Source: Dinghuibacter silviterrae (GTDB lineage Bacteria; Bacteroidota; Bacteroidia; Chitinophagales; Chitinophagaceae). From it: 64,000 nt of DNA. The stretch covers positions 3,100,001-3,164,000 of the forward strand of contig NZ_SODV01000001.1 of NCBI RefSeq assembly GCF_004366355.1, in the 5' to 3' direction. A program made the position numbers and the translations under genes. Under the pieces are notes generated by a model. The model searched no databases. It was given only the letters and a program-made list of their open reading frames with translations, and was not told where the DNA came from. Below are positions 32,940 to 42,183 of this stretch, piece after piece (the first letter of the stretch is position 1; every line of letters starts with the position of its first letter).

Positions 32940-34094
32940 ATGCGTATATCATTGGTGGCCGCCCTCCTTTTTACCGCCCTCTCCACCCGCGCCCAGCGCC
33001 TCTTCTGGATCGATACGCACAACGACGTCCTGAGCGAACAGGTACGCAGCGGCGAAGACCTGGGCCGGTCCCAGAAGGATGTACAGTTGGACCTGCCCAA
33101 AGCAAAGGCGGCGCACATGGCGGCGCAGGTGTTTTCGATCTGGTGCGGGGAAGAGTATGGGCCGGGGCGGGCCTTCAAAAGGGCCAACCAGGAGATCGAC
33201 TCGCTGCAGGCGCTGGCGGCGCGGAACCCAAAAAAGATGGTGCTGGTACGAAATGCGACGGAGCTAAAGGCAGCGATGCAGCAACATCTTTTTGCCGCCC
33301 TGATCGGTGTCGAAGGCGGACACATGATCGAAGACCGCATGGACTACCTGGACAGCCTGGCCAGGAGGGGGATGGTGTATATGACCCTGACGTGGAACAA
33401 CAGCACAGCCTGGGCAACCTCCGCCCGGGACGAGGTGTTAAAAAAGGACTCGTTATCCCACAAAGGACTAACGGACAAGGGTAGGGCCATCGTGGCCCGG
33501 ATGAACGAGCTGGGGGTAATGGTGGACGTGTCGCACGTGGGCGACCAGACCTTTTACGATGTGCTGGCGGCGTCGACAAAACCGGTGATCGCGTCTCATA
33601 GTTCGGCGTTTGCGCTGGATCCCAACCGGCGGAACCTGAAGGATGCCCAGCTGAAGGCGCTGGCAGCGAAGGGTGGGGTGGTGTTTGTCAACTTTTACAG
33701 CGCGTTTATCGACAGTGCCTATAGCCCGGGGCGGGCGGACTTCCTGGCCAGGCACCGGGTGGAGCTGGATTCCCTGACAAAGGCGATGGGGGGTGATCCG
33801 GACGAGGCCGTGCAGCGGCTCTATACGGCTCATCCGGCCGAGGTGGACGCACTGCGGCCGCCCTTTGCGCTGCTGATCCGGCACATCGATTACATGGTGA
33901 AGCTGATCGGCGCGGACCACGTCGGGATCGGGGCGGATTTTGATGGGGCGGAGTCCTATGTAAAGGGCATGGACGATGTCCGCGATTATCGAAAGATCGC
34001 AAAAGCGCTGCGGAAGCAGGGGTATTCACGCGCGGATATTCAAAAGATCGCGGGAGGCAATTTCCTGCGGGTACTGGCGGCCAACCGGCCCTAA
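32940..34094 (+). CDS. Membrane dipeptidase, peptidase family M19
   Basis: A 384-residue exported metal enzyme (MRISLVAALLFTALSTRA signal peptide). Zinc ligands are in IDTHNDVLSEQ, LIGVEGGHMIED, VMVDVSHVGDQTFYD and VIASHSSAFALDPNRRNLKD. The C-terminal part has DYMVKLIGADHVGIGADFDG. The family hydrolyses dipeptides including D-amino-acid forms. The ATG at 32940 is used; the frame stays open far upstream inside the GH39 gene without family sequence. It overlaps the convergent lipoprotein gene by four bases. Confidence 0.92.
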   Translation: MRISLVAALLFTALSTRAQRLFWIDTHNDVLSEQVRSGEDLGRSQKDVQLDLPKAKAAHMAAQVFSIWCGEEYGPGRAFKRANQEIDSLQALAARNPKKMVLVRNATELKAAMQQHLFAALIGVEGGHMIEDRMDYLDSLARRGMVYMTLTWNNSTAWATSARDEVLKKDSLSHKGLTDKGRAIVARMNELGVMVDVSHVGDQTFYDVLAASTKPVIASHSSAFALDPNRRNLKDAQLKALAAKGGVVFVNFYSAFIDSAYSPGRADFLARHRVELDSLTKAMGGDPDEAVQRLYTAHPAEVDALRPPFALLIRHIDYMVKLIGADHVGIGADFDGAESYVKGMDDVRDYRKIAKALRKQGYSRADIQKIAGGNFLRVLAANRP

Positions 34095-34858
34095 CGCGCG
34101 TGCAGCGCATCCTCCAAACTAAAGTATATCCCCACAGTAAACATAAACCCATTGTAATGCCATGGCACATTACTGACGTCCTGTGCAAACACCGTTTGCA
34201 TCTGGAATTTTAAGAATCGGTACCCGCCGCGGATGGTAAAAGCGGGCTCCAGGAACCCGTAACTGCGGCCGTCGATGCGGACGCCGCCGGTGTCGATGAG
34301 GGCGTGGTCCTGGAGGTAGGCGTTGTCGTGGCCGTTGGCGTTGAAGTGGGAATAATTGACGTTGCTGATGCGGAGGTTGAAGGCGGCGTCGAACCAGGGG
34401 GAGCGGACGCCGATCCCGGGCTGGACGTAGAAGCGGTCGATGTTCATGTTGACGTCGCTCCAGATGGGGCCGGCGCCGTAGCCGACAAAAAGGTCGGTGA
34501 CGAGTTTGAACTTCCGGCCCTTGGCGTAGTAGCCGCCGACGGCGCCTTCGAGGAGGTGGGCGGAGGCGTTGACGTTGCCGTTGTTATCGGGGTTGTTGGT
34601 GTGGTAGTTGTAAGAGCTATAGTCGAGGAGAACCGCAAGGTGGTTCACGGGGGAGATGGCGGCCTGGAGGTTATAGAATTCGGAGCCCCAGTCGTTACCG
34701 TTGCTTTTGCTCTCACCGGAAACCCCCATGGTCCCCGCGAAGTGGGCCTGCCCGCCCCCGGTAAAGAGCGGCGTATTGACGGCATTGGGGCGATAGTAGT
34801 ACCGATTACAGGACAACCCGGTGACAACGATCAGGAGCAACAAAAGGTTGTTTTTCAT
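34091..34858 (-). CDS. Lipoprotein with beta-barrel-like sequence, unknown
   Basis: A 255-residue protein with lipobox VVTGLSC (Cys17). The body alternates aromatic and polar residues (LAVLLDYSSYNYHTNN, FVGYGAGPIWSDVNMNIDRF, FMFTVGIYFSLEDALHA), suggesting an eight- to twelve-stranded outer-membrane barrel. No family recognised. It is divergent from the LytS-type kinase gene, 135 bases away, so the pair could share a regulatory region. Confidence 0.75.
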   Translation of the reverse strand: MKNNLLLLLIVVTGLSCNRYYYRPNAVNTPLFTGGGQAHFAGTMGVSGESKSNGNDWGSEFYNLQAAISPVNHLAVLLDYSSYNYHTNNPDNNGNVNASAHLLEGAVGGYYAKGRKFKLVTDLFVGYGAGPIWSDVNMNIDRFYVQPGIGVRSPWFDAAFNLRISNVNYSHFNANGHDNAYLQDHALIDTGGVRIDGRSYGFLEPAFTIRGGYRFLKFQMQTVFAQDVSNVPWHYNGFMFTVGIYFSLEDALHAR

Positions 34859-34993
34859 AAGCAGTCGCGTTATTGTATCCTATATACGAAATTTTTCTCC
34901 GGATGGCTTGCGCCCCGAAATCGCCCACCCGGCCGCCAAATTGTCCCTTTCACCCCCACAGCGTATAAGAAAGCATGGGCTTATCTTACCTTT

Positions 34994-36040
34994 ATGTCCA
35001 TGGCGATGGAGGAAAAATACAAACAACTGATACGGGTAGGGATAGTGTTCATCGTATTCGCCTTCCTCATGTTGCTGCTCAACATTTATTTGGGTGGCCC
35101 GGACGAAGGGCCTGGCGACAGACACACGCCGGGGTTCCGCCTGACGACCCAGCCGCTGGTCCTGACGCTTTGCTGGGCGGTGAACCTCGCCGTCCTGCGG
35201 TGGCTGCAACCCGTGCTTTCGCGCCGGTTTCCCAGCCGCTGGCTGAACTTTTACCTGCCTGGCTTTGTCGCGCTATACTTGACGATGGTGGCGATTTTTG
35301 GGGCTTGGGTGCATTTTGACGACCACGGAGGGCTCCTGAAGCTGACGTCCGGTACGATTGCCGTGGAGACCCTGGCCCTGGTCATCATCGAGCTGGTGTT
35401 GTCCCGTCTTGACGCCGCCCGGGTCCGGCTGGAAAACGCGGAACTCCGTGTGGCCAACCTCGAAGCCCAGCACGAAAAACTGATCCGGCAGCTCCAGCCG
35501 CACTTTCTGTTCAATTCCCTGAACGCCCTGAAATCCCTGATCAGGCGTTCCCCGCCGGATGCGGAAGGATACCTGATCAAGTTGAGCGAGTTCCTGCGGT
35601 TTTCTTTGAGCCATACCCAACAAAGCCTGGTGACCCTTGAGGAAGAGCTTCGGTTTAGTATGTACTACCTCGACATGCAACAGACCCGTTTCCAGGAAGG
35701 GCTACACTACATCGTGGACATACCGGACGGGAACCGGCGAAGCCTGTTGTTGCCCGCTTTTTCCTTGCAACTACTTTTGGAAAACGCCATCAAACACAAC
35801 AGCCTGACCCTGAAGTCGCCCCTCATTATATGCATACGGTTCGATGAAAACGGCCGCCTGCTCGTGGAGAACAACCGGCAGCCGAAACAGCAAATGGAGG
35901 AGGGAACGGGGCTGGGGCTGGTGAACCTGTCGGAACGCTACCGGATGTTGTTAAAGGAAGACATACGCGTCACGACAAACGAAACGTTTTTCCAGGTGAG
36001 CCTGGGTTTGATGCCAGCAGATGAAGATCATCATTATTGA
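34994..36040 (+). CDS. LytS-type sensor histidine kinase
   Basis: A 348-residue kinase with four membrane helices in the first 130 residues. The His_kinase domain (PF06580 type) has the phosphoacceptor in RQLQPHFLFNSLNALKSL near residue 168. The ATP site follows as FSLQLLLENAIKHN and GTGLGLVNLSERYRML. Starts at 34994, 35000 and 35006 are all possible. It overlaps the response regulator gene by 20 bases, so translation is coupled. Confidence 0.9.
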   Translation: MSMAMEEKYKQLIRVGIVFIVFAFLMLLLNIYLGGPDEGPGDRHTPGFRLTTQPLVLTLCWAVNLAVLRWLQPVLSRRFPSRWLNFYLPGFVALYLTMVAIFGAWVHFDDHGGLLKLTSGTIAVETLALVIIELVLSRLDAARVRLENAELRVANLEAQHEKLIRQLQPHFLFNSLNALKSLIRRSPPDAEGYLIKLSEFLRFSLSHTQQSLVTLEEELRFSMYYLDMQQTRFQEGLHYIVDIPDGNRRSLLLPAFSLQLLLENAIKHNSLTLKSPLIICIRFDENGRLLVENNRQPKQQMEEGTGLGLVNLSERYRMLLKEDIRVTTNETFFQVSLGLMPADEDHHY

Positions 36041-36767
36041 AGACGAGCCCATGAGCGCGGAGGACCTGGCGGAGACGCTCAAACAAGCGGACCCGGCCGT
36101 GGTGATCGCGAAAATCCTGCATTCGATGGAGGATGCCGTGGCGTGGTGGCCCGTCGACCTCGAAGCAGACCTCATTTTTTCAGATATTCAACTCAGCGAT
36201 GGCCTGAGTTTCGATATTTTTCGACAAATACGCCACATAAAACAGCCCGTGGTTTTCTGTACCGCTTTCGATGCGTACGCTATCGACGCCTTCAGACACA
36301 ACGGGATCGACTATATCCTAAAGCCCTTTGACACTGCCTCCGTCCGGCGCGCCCTGGACCGGTACCGGCAGTGGAGCCGCCACTTCTCCCCGGTCACAGA
36401 CTATGGGCGCCTCGCGGAATTACTGGAGCAGCGTCCCCGCTCCGTACTGGTCTATTACCGGGACAAGGTTTTACCCATACGGTTGGACGATGTGGCGCTC
36501 TTTTACATCGACAGTGACACGGTCCGGTTGATCAAAAACGACGGTGTCGCGTACGCCATCGACCACACGCTGGACCAACTGGAAAAGTTGGGAGGCCGGA
36601 TGTTTTTCCGCGCCAACCGGCAATACCTGGTGAACCGGTCCGCCGTAAAGGGTGCATTCCAGTCGTTCCCAAGAAGATACGAACTCGAACTGTCGGTCCC
36701 CTTCGACGAACCTATCGTGGTGGCCAAAACCAGGGTATCCGCCCTGTTGGATTGGTTAACGCTATAG
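36021..36767 (+). CDS. LytTR-family response regulator
   Basis: A 248-residue regulator. The receiver (1-120) has IIIIEDEPMSAEDL, the phosphoacceptor Asp55 in IFSDIQLSDG, and the lysine in YILKPFDTASV. The C-terminal LytTR DNA-binding domain spans about 145-245 (VLPIRLDDVALFYIDSDTVR, RMFFRANRQYLVNRSAVKG). It pairs with the LytS-type kinase. A TonB receptor gene on the same strand begins 80 bases later, a plausible target. Confidence 0.92.
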   Translation: MKIIIIEDEPMSAEDLAETLKQADPAVVIAKILHSMEDAVAWWPVDLEADLIFSDIQLSDGLSFDIFRQIRHIKQPVVFCTAFDAYAIDAFRHNGIDYILKPFDTASVRRALDRYRQWSRHFSPVTDYGRLAELLEQRPRSVLVYYRDKVLPIRLDDVALFYIDSDTVRLIKNDGVAYAIDHTLDQLEKLGGRMFFRANRQYLVNRSAVKGAFQSFPRRYELELSVPFDEPIVVAKTRVSALLDWLTL

Positions 36768-36834
36768 TTGTCCGATTCAAGGTGAAATTTGTTTGATTCG
36801 CAGCAATACCACAAATCTTTAACATTTGACAAAG

Positions 36835-36842
36835 CATCTTTG
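36835..36842 (+). promoter_or_regulatory. Possible -7 box directly before the TonB receptor gene
   Basis: CATCTTTG is one base from the TAnnTTTG consensus and ends four bases before the ATG at 36847. A TTTG lies at 36825-36828, too close for a -33. The spacing resembles that before the genes at 9260 and 60951. Confidence 0.35.
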
Positions 36843-36846
36843 CACC

Positions 36847-39177
36847 ATGCAAAACGCCATGATCAAACTGCTATCTGTAGCCCTTTTCGCACCGCTGGCC
36901 CTGGCGGCTCAAAACAAAGACCGGCATACCCTGGCCGGTACCGTGAGGGACGGCTCCTCCGGTGAAACGATGATCGGTGCCAGCGTGGTCCTCCTGGAAA
37001 GACCATCGGTGGGGACGGTCACCAACGCTTACGGGTTTTATTCCATCACGGCCCCGGCCGGACGGTACCACATACTGATCAGTTTTTCGGGGTACGCCCC
37101 GGACACGGTGGCGGTCAACCTGACCCGGGATACGACGGTCTCGGTATCCTTGTCGGTGGGCCAGGAACTGAAAGAGGTGGTGATCCGGAGCAACCGTTCC
37201 AACAGCAATATCACCCAGTCGCTGATGGGGGTTCAAAAACTCTCCACCGCGGACATAAAAAATATCCCCGTTCTTTTTGGGGAAAAGGACATCCTTAAAA
37301 CAATCCAGTTGCTCCCGGGTATCGAATCGGCCGGGGACGGGAACAGCGGTTTTTTTGTCCGGGGCGGGGCCGCGGACCAGAACCTCATCCTGTTGGATGA
37401 GGCGACGGTATATAACCCGAGTCACCTGCTTGGTTTTTTCTCCACCTTTAACTCGGACGCCATCAAAGACGTGACGGTGTATAAAGGAGAAATGCCCGCC
37501 CAATACGGCGGCCGCCTGTCCTCGGTGCTGGATGTGCGGATGAACGACGGGAACGACCAGCGGTATAGCGTGAGCGGGGGCATCGGGTTGATCGCTTCCC
37601 ACCTGAACCTGGAAGGGCCCATCAAGAAAAACAAGGGCTCCTTCCTGATCACGGCCCGGCGGACGTATGCGGACCTGTTTCTCAAAGCATCGGCAGATAC
37701 GACGCTCCGCAAAAGCCAGTTGTATTTCTACGACCTGAACCTGAAGGCGGACTATTCTTTTGGGGACAAGGACCGGGTGTTCCTGTCGGGTTACCTGGGG
37801 CAGGACAAACTGGGGGTCACGGGGCAGTTTGGGATCGACTGGGGGAATTCCACGGCGACCCTGCGGTGGAACCATATCTTCTCCAACCGTCTTTTCTCCA
37901 ACACCTCCCTGATCTACAGCAACTATAAATACGACATCGGGATCACGAGCAACAACGACGACATCACCATTGCCTCCCGGATCATCGACCTTCACTTCAA
38001 AGAAGACCTCCAGTATTCGCTCGGCACGGACAGCAAGCTGAACTTCGGGGTGGACGTGATCCATCACACGCTTTCCCCGGGGATCATCAATACGAACGCG
38101 GGGGCCAGCTATAATCCTCTCTCGCTTCAAAAGAAGTATTCCCTGGAAAGCGCGGCGTATGTGTCCCACGACTGGACGCCGGCCCGCGGGTGGAAGGTCA
38201 CCTATGGGTTGCGCGCCAGCTTGTTCCAGGTGCTGGGGCCGGGTAATTTCTATTCCTACGATTCCGTGGGCAATGTGGACCATACGGAAACCGCGGCCTC
38301 GGGTAAAGTGGTCACCAGCTATTTTAACCTCGAACCCCGTTTCTCGACGAGCTTCCAGCTCAACGACGTGAGTTCGCTAAAACTGGCGTACGCCCGCAAC
38401 GTCCAGAACCTGCACCTGCTGTCGAATGCCACGTCGAGCACCCCGACCGATTTGTGGATCCCGTCGAGCCCGAATGTCAAACCGGAGATCGCCGACCAGG
38501 TGTCGATGGGCTACTTCCGGAACTTCTCGGACAACCGGTATGAACTGTCGGCGGAGGTGTATTATAAGGCGCTCCAGAACCAGATCGATTATAAGAACGG
38601 GGCGCAGCTCGAAGCCAACGAGAACGTGGAGGCGGACCTTTTATACGGACCGGGCCGCGCGTATGGTTTGGAGTTGTATGCAAAGAAAAAAGAAGGGCGC
38701 CTGACAGGCTGGATTTCCTATACGTTGTCAAAGACGGAAATCAAGGTCCCGGGGATCAACAACAACACCTGGTTCCCCGCCCGCGAGGACGAGCCCAACA
38801 ACATTTCCATCGTGGGTACCTACAAGGTCACCAAAAAGTGGTCGTTTTCCGCCAACTGGGTATACAACACGGGGTATCCCGTGACCTGGCCGTCGGGTAA
38901 GTACGAGGTCAACGGCGCACCGGTCTGGTTGTATACCGAACGCAACGGGAACCGCATGCCGGCCTATCACCGTCTTGACTTAGGCGCGACCGTTATTACC
39001 AAAAAGACGGCCCACCGCGAAAGCAGCTGGACGTTCTCGGTCTACAACGCCTACGACCGCTGGAACGCCTACACCATCACCTTTAAACAGGACCCGAACA
39101 ATCCGAGCCAGACCATCGCCACCAAAACGGCGCTGTTTGGCATCATTCCTTCCATCACCTACAACTTCAAATTCTAA
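36847..39177 (+). CDS. TonB-dependent receptor, FecA-like with carboxypeptidase-like domain
   Basis: A 776-residue outer-membrane receptor. Signal peptide (MIKLLSVALFAPLALAAQ), a carboxypeptidase-regulatory-like domain at about 25-110 (LAGTVRDGSSGETMIGASVV), and a plug domain (IKNIPVLFGEKDILKTIQLL, GFFVRGGAADQNLILLDEA) precede a 22-strand barrel ending SITYNFKF. Substrate cannot be read from sequence. The DUF4249 lipoprotein gene six bases downstream and the LytTR system upstream suggest a sensed-uptake unit. It is not a SusC/RagA-type giant receptor. Confidence 0.92.
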   Translation: MQNAMIKLLSVALFAPLALAAQNKDRHTLAGTVRDGSSGETMIGASVVLLERPSVGTVTNAYGFYSITAPAGRYHILISFSGYAPDTVAVNLTRDTTVSVSLSVGQELKEVVIRSNRSNSNITQSLMGVQKLSTADIKNIPVLFGEKDILKTIQLLPGIESAGDGNSGFFVRGGAADQNLILLDEATVYNPSHLLGFFSTFNSDAIKDVTVYKGEMPAQYGGRLSSVLDVRMNDGNDQRYSVSGGIGLIASHLNLEGPIKKNKGSFLITARRTYADLFLKASADTTLRKSQLYFYDLNLKADYSFGDKDRVFLSGYLGQDKLGVTGQFGIDWGNSTATLRWNHIFSNRLFSNTSLIYSNYKYDIGITSNNDDITIASRIIDLHFKEDLQYSLGTDSKLNFGVDVIHHTLSPGIINTNAGASYNPLSLQKKYSLESAAYVSHDWTPARGWKVTYGLRASLFQVLGPGNFYSYDSVGNVDHTETAASGKVVTSYFNLEPRFSTSFQLNDVSSLKLAYARNVQNLHLLSNATSSTPTDLWIPSSPNVKPEIADQVSMGYFRNFSDNRYELSAEVYYKALQNQIDYKNGAQLEANENVEADLLYGPGRAYGLELYAKKKEGRLTGWISYTLSKTEIKVPGINNNTWFPAREDEPNNISIVGTYKVTKKWSFSANWVYNTGYPVTWPSGKYEVNGAPVWLYTERNGNRMPAYHRLDLGATVITKKTAHRESSWTFSVYNAYDRWNAYTITFKQDPNNPSQTIATKTALFGIIPSITYNFKF

Positions 39178-39182
39178 GCATA

Positions 39183-39980
39183 ATGAAGTCCCCCCGCCTT
39201 TTATTCCTTGTCGTCCTGGCCGGTCTGGCTGCCTGTCAAAAGACGGTCCACCTGAACCTGGACACCACCAGTCCCCAGCTCGTCATCGACGGACAGGTGA
39301 CCAACCTCGCCGGCCCCTATACCGTCAAACTCAGTACATCGGTGGATTACTACGCCAACGATACTTTTCCCCCGGTCACCGGCGCCACCGTCATCATCGC
39401 CGACGTGAACGCCAACTTCGCGGACACCCTTACGGAAACAAGCCCCGGTTTGTATAAAACGCATACGATCCAGGGTATTTCCGGGCATACATACGGATTA
39501 GCCGTGACATCGAGTGGGAATACGTACACGGCCATGTCCACCATGCCGGCCCCGGTCAACCTGGACAGCATTACCTTTTACAACGCCAGCTTCGGCGGCA
39601 AAAACAAGGATATCCAACCCATCCCCAACTTCCAGGATCCCGCGGGGGTGGCGAACTATTACCAGTTCGTGGTGTATGACAACGGCAAAGAGGTGCAGAA
39701 GACCTTTGTGTTCAGCGACCGGTTGTCCGACGGCCGTTATATCCACGAGCCGTTACAGACGGACACGTCCGATATCCACCCGTTTGACCAGTGCCGGATC
39801 GACATGTATTGTATCGACAAGAATGTCTACAACTACTTTTACGAGGTGACGCAGATCACGGAAAGCCAGGCGGGGAATGCGGCTCCGGGGAATCCTACGA
39901 CGAACATCACCGGTGGGGCGCTCGGGATATTTAGTGCGCATACGGTGAGTTCCAAGACGGCGAACGTCCCGAATCTGTAA
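39183..39980 (+). CDS. DUF4249 lipoprotein
   Basis: A 265-residue lipoprotein (lipobox LAGLAAC, Cys19). The typical DUF4249 opening is VHLNLDTTSPQLVIDGQVTN, then VTGATVIIADVNANFADTLT. Such proteins accompany FecA-like TonB receptors in Bacteroidota and are thought to be surface-exposed partners, the counterpart of SusD. It follows the receptor gene by six bases and converges on the short-chain dehydrogenase gene. Confidence 0.88.
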   Translation: MKSPRLLFLVVLAGLAACQKTVHLNLDTTSPQLVIDGQVTNLAGPYTVKLSTSVDYYANDTFPPVTGATVIIADVNANFADTLTETSPGLYKTHTIQGISGHTYGLAVTSSGNTYTAMSTMPAPVNLDSITFYNASFGGKNKDIQPIPNFQDPAGVANYYQFVVYDNGKEVQKTFVFSDRLSDGRYIHEPLQTDTSDIHPFDQCRIDMYCIDKNVYNYFYEVTQITESQAGNAAPGNPTTNITGGALGIFSAHTVSSKTANVPNL

Positions 39981-39987
39981 GGGGGGC

Positions 39988-40791
39988 TTACTTCGGCGCG
40001 TACTTCGACGCCTGGCGCACCACGAAGCTGGGCCAGAACCGCGCCATCCATAACCCGATCACCTCCATGCCGAACTTCCCGATATAGACTTCGAAGCGCC
40101 CGGCGGACACGGCCCGGACGATCTGGCGGGCGGCGACGGCGGGATCCAGCCCATGGTCGATGTTTTCAGAAGCCGAACCCAGGGGCGTGCCGTCCTTGGT
40201 CACCGCATGGAGCGCTATCTGGGTGCGGATATACCCGGGGGTGAGGATGGTCACCTGTACACCCGCATGGGCCACCTCGGCCCGAAGACAATCAAAATAA
40301 CCGTGGAGGGCGTGTTTGGCCGCGGCATACGCAGACCGGAGCGGCGTGCCCAGCTTGCCCATGACGCTGCTGGTGACGACGAAGTGCCCCGTCTTTCTTT
40401 CCAGGAAGTGGGGGAGGAGCAGGCGCGTCAGTTCGATATAACTGAAATAATCCAGCTCCATGACCCGGCGATGCACGTCCAGGGCGGTATCCACCACCAG
40501 CGACCGCTGGCTGATCCCGCCGTTGTGGACCATGACGTCGATGTGGCCGAAAAGGGCAATGGCTTCGGCGGTCTTGCCGGGCAGCGATGCCATGTCCACG
40601 AGGTCGAGGGGAAGGATGCGTACCTGCCCGGGGTTGGTGCACCCCTTGCGGACGCGTTCGAGTTCGTCGGTCCTGCGGCTGGAGAGGATCAGTTGCGCGC
40701 CTTCGGCGCCGAGGGCGTAGGCGAGGGCTTCCCCGATGCCGGAGGAGGCACCCGTAATCCAGACGGTTTTGCCGGAGAAATAATTTTTCAT
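39988..40791 (-). CDS. Short-chain dehydrogenase/reductase
   Basis: A 267-residue oxidoreductase of the classical SDR type. The Rossmann nucleotide loop is ITGASSGIGEALAYALG, an NG-containing strand is DVMVHNGGISQRS, and the catalytic serine and YxxxK motif are in FVVTSSVMGKLG and SAYAAAKHALHGYFD. It resembles the DHRS7-like group. Substrate unknown. The start at 40791 leaves a 32-base divergent region before the next gene. Confidence 0.92.
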   Translation of the reverse strand: MKNYFSGKTVWITGASSGIGEALAYALGAEGAQLILSSRRTDELERVRKGCTNPGQVRILPLDLVDMASLPGKTAEAIALFGHIDVMVHNGGISQRSLVVDTALDVHRRVMELDYFSYIELTRLLLPHFLERKTGHFVVTSSVMGKLGTPLRSAYAAAKHALHGYFDCLRAEVAHAGVQVTILTPGYIRTQIALHAVTKDGTPLGSASENIDHGLDPAVAARQIVRAVSAGRFEVYIGKFGMEVIGLWMARFWPSFVVRQASKYAPK

Positions 40792-40823
40792 ATATGAGCT
40801 CAAATGTAATTGTATTTTAGGGC

Positions 40824-41315
40824 ATGAAATATATCCTTCCCTTCGTCCTTTTTGCCTGTCTCCCTTTTTTCCCGTTCGCCCAGGCTGTTTCGGATAGTGC
40901 CCATGCCCAGGCAGCCCGGATGGCGGAGGCCTTTTCCAATGAGAATTATACGGTCCTCGGTCAGTATACCTATCCCAAAATTGTAAAGATGATGGGGGGC
41001 AAGGACAAAATGTCCGCGGTTATAAAAGCCCAGCGGGCGCAAATGCAAAATAACGGGGTCACGATCACCGGTGTCTCGGTAGGTACACCCACCTCGATCG
41101 TAAAAACAAACAGCGGTTTACAATGCGTGGTGCCTGAATATCTGGACCTGAAAGCGCCTTCAGGGGTCATACATTCAACGACCTATCTCATTGGTTTTTC
41201 CATGGACGGCGGCCACCACTGGACGTTCCTGGATGCGAGCAATAAAGACCTTGCCACGATCCGCAAACCTTTTCCGGAGGTCAGTACCCAATTGACGATC
41301 CCTCCCTCACAATAA
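40824..41315 (+). CDS. Secreted protein of unknown function
   Basis: A 163-residue exported protein (MKYILPFVLFACLPFFPFAQ signal peptide). The mature part begins with an acidic/helical stretch (SAHAQAARMAEAFSNENYTV) and continues with beta-like sequence (CVVPEYLDLKAPSGVIHSTT). The overall look is of a small cystatin/NTF2-like fold, but I recognise no family. It lies 10 bases before the sirtuin gene and is probably co-transcribed with it. Confidence 0.75.
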   Translation: MKYILPFVLFACLPFFPFAQAVSDSAHAQAARMAEAFSNENYTVLGQYTYPKIVKMMGGKDKMSAVIKAQRAQMQNNGVTITGVSVGTPTSIVKTNSGLQCVVPEYLDLKAPSGVIHSTTYLIGFSMDGGHHWTFLDASNKDLATIRKPFPEVSTQLTIPPSQ

Positions 41316-41325
41316 TAAGTGACGT

Positions 41326-42018
41326 ATGTCCAAGCCCCATCTTGTTGTCCTGACCGGCGCCGGTATCAGTGCGGAAAGCGGCCTGCGGACCTTTAGGGAT
41401 ACCGACGGTCTTTGGGAAGGCTACGCCATCGAAGAGGTCGCCACGCCCCGTGCCTGGAGACGGAATCCAAAGCTGGTGCTGGACTTTTATAATATGCGCC
41501 GGCGGGACGTGCGCGCGGCCGAACCCAACGCAGCCCACAAGGCGCTGGCTGCCCTGGAAGCGCAGTATGATGTGACGGTCATTACCCAAAATATCGACGA
41601 CCTCCACGAACGCGCGGGATCGACCCGGATCATCCACCTGCACGGGGAGATCTTTAAGATGCGCAGCGACCGGGATGAAACCCTCGTCGAGGCCATCCAC
41701 GACGATATGCCGGAAGGCGCCCTGGCACCGGACGGCGGGTGGTGGCGGCCGCACATCGTATGGTTCGAGGAACCCGTACCGATGATCGGGCGGGCGGCCC
41801 AGGTGACGGCTTCCGCCGACATTTTTCTGGTGGTCGGTACCTCGTTACAGGTATACCCCGCGGCGGGTTTGATCAACATGGCACCCGCCGGGGTGCCTGT
41901 CCTTGTCGTCGACAAAAAAATACCGCCGGTGGCGCCCTCGCCCCACCTCGTTCTGATCGAACAGCCGGCGACGCTGGGGATGCAGGAAGTGCTCGCCCGG
42001 CTCCTGAACCGCCCGTAG
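41326..42018 (+). CDS. Sirtuin, NAD-dependent protein deacylase lacking all cysteines
   Basis: A 230-residue sirtuin. NAD-binding motifs are LTGAGISAESGLRTFRD and ITQNIDDLHERAGS; the catalytic base is His106 in HLHGEIF. Tyr55 and Arg58 in DFYNMRRRDV match the YxxR pair of desuccinylase-type (class III) sirtuins. The protein contains no cysteine at all, so the usual four-cysteine zinc site between HLHGE and PHIVWFEE is absent. Removal of acyl (perhaps succinyl) groups from lysines is the expected activity. Confidence 0.92.
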   Translation: MSKPHLVVLTGAGISAESGLRTFRDTDGLWEGYAIEEVATPRAWRRNPKLVLDFYNMRRRDVRAAEPNAAHKALAALEAQYDVTVITQNIDDLHERAGSTRIIHLHGEIFKMRSDRDETLVEAIHDDMPEGALAPDGGWWRPHIVWFEEPVPMIGRAAQVTASADIFLVVGTSLQVYPAAGLINMAPAGVPVLVVDKKIPPVAPSPHLVLIEQPATLGMQEVLARLLNRP

Positions 42019-42069
42019 GCGCTCCAATGCACGACTAAACGGGAATGAATGGAATGAATGCCCCCGATG

Positions 42070-42101
42070 TTTCGGTTGGGCGGAATAAGCTATTATTTTT
42101 G
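42070..42101 (+). promoter_or_regulatory. Promoter of the 16-kb repeat-protein operon
   Basis: TATTTTTG at 42094-42101 fits the -7 consensus, with TTTC at 42070-42073 exactly 20 bases upstream as the -33 element. The leader to the ATG at 42184 would be about 75 bases. A direct repeat of GGAATGAAT lies just upstream (42042-42059). Confidence 0.55.
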
Positions 42102-42183
42102 TCCGACATCCAATATCATTAACATGATGAACCGTGCCTCTGTCGTGGCCCTCGGCCTATCCTACACTAAAACAATTGTGTTC

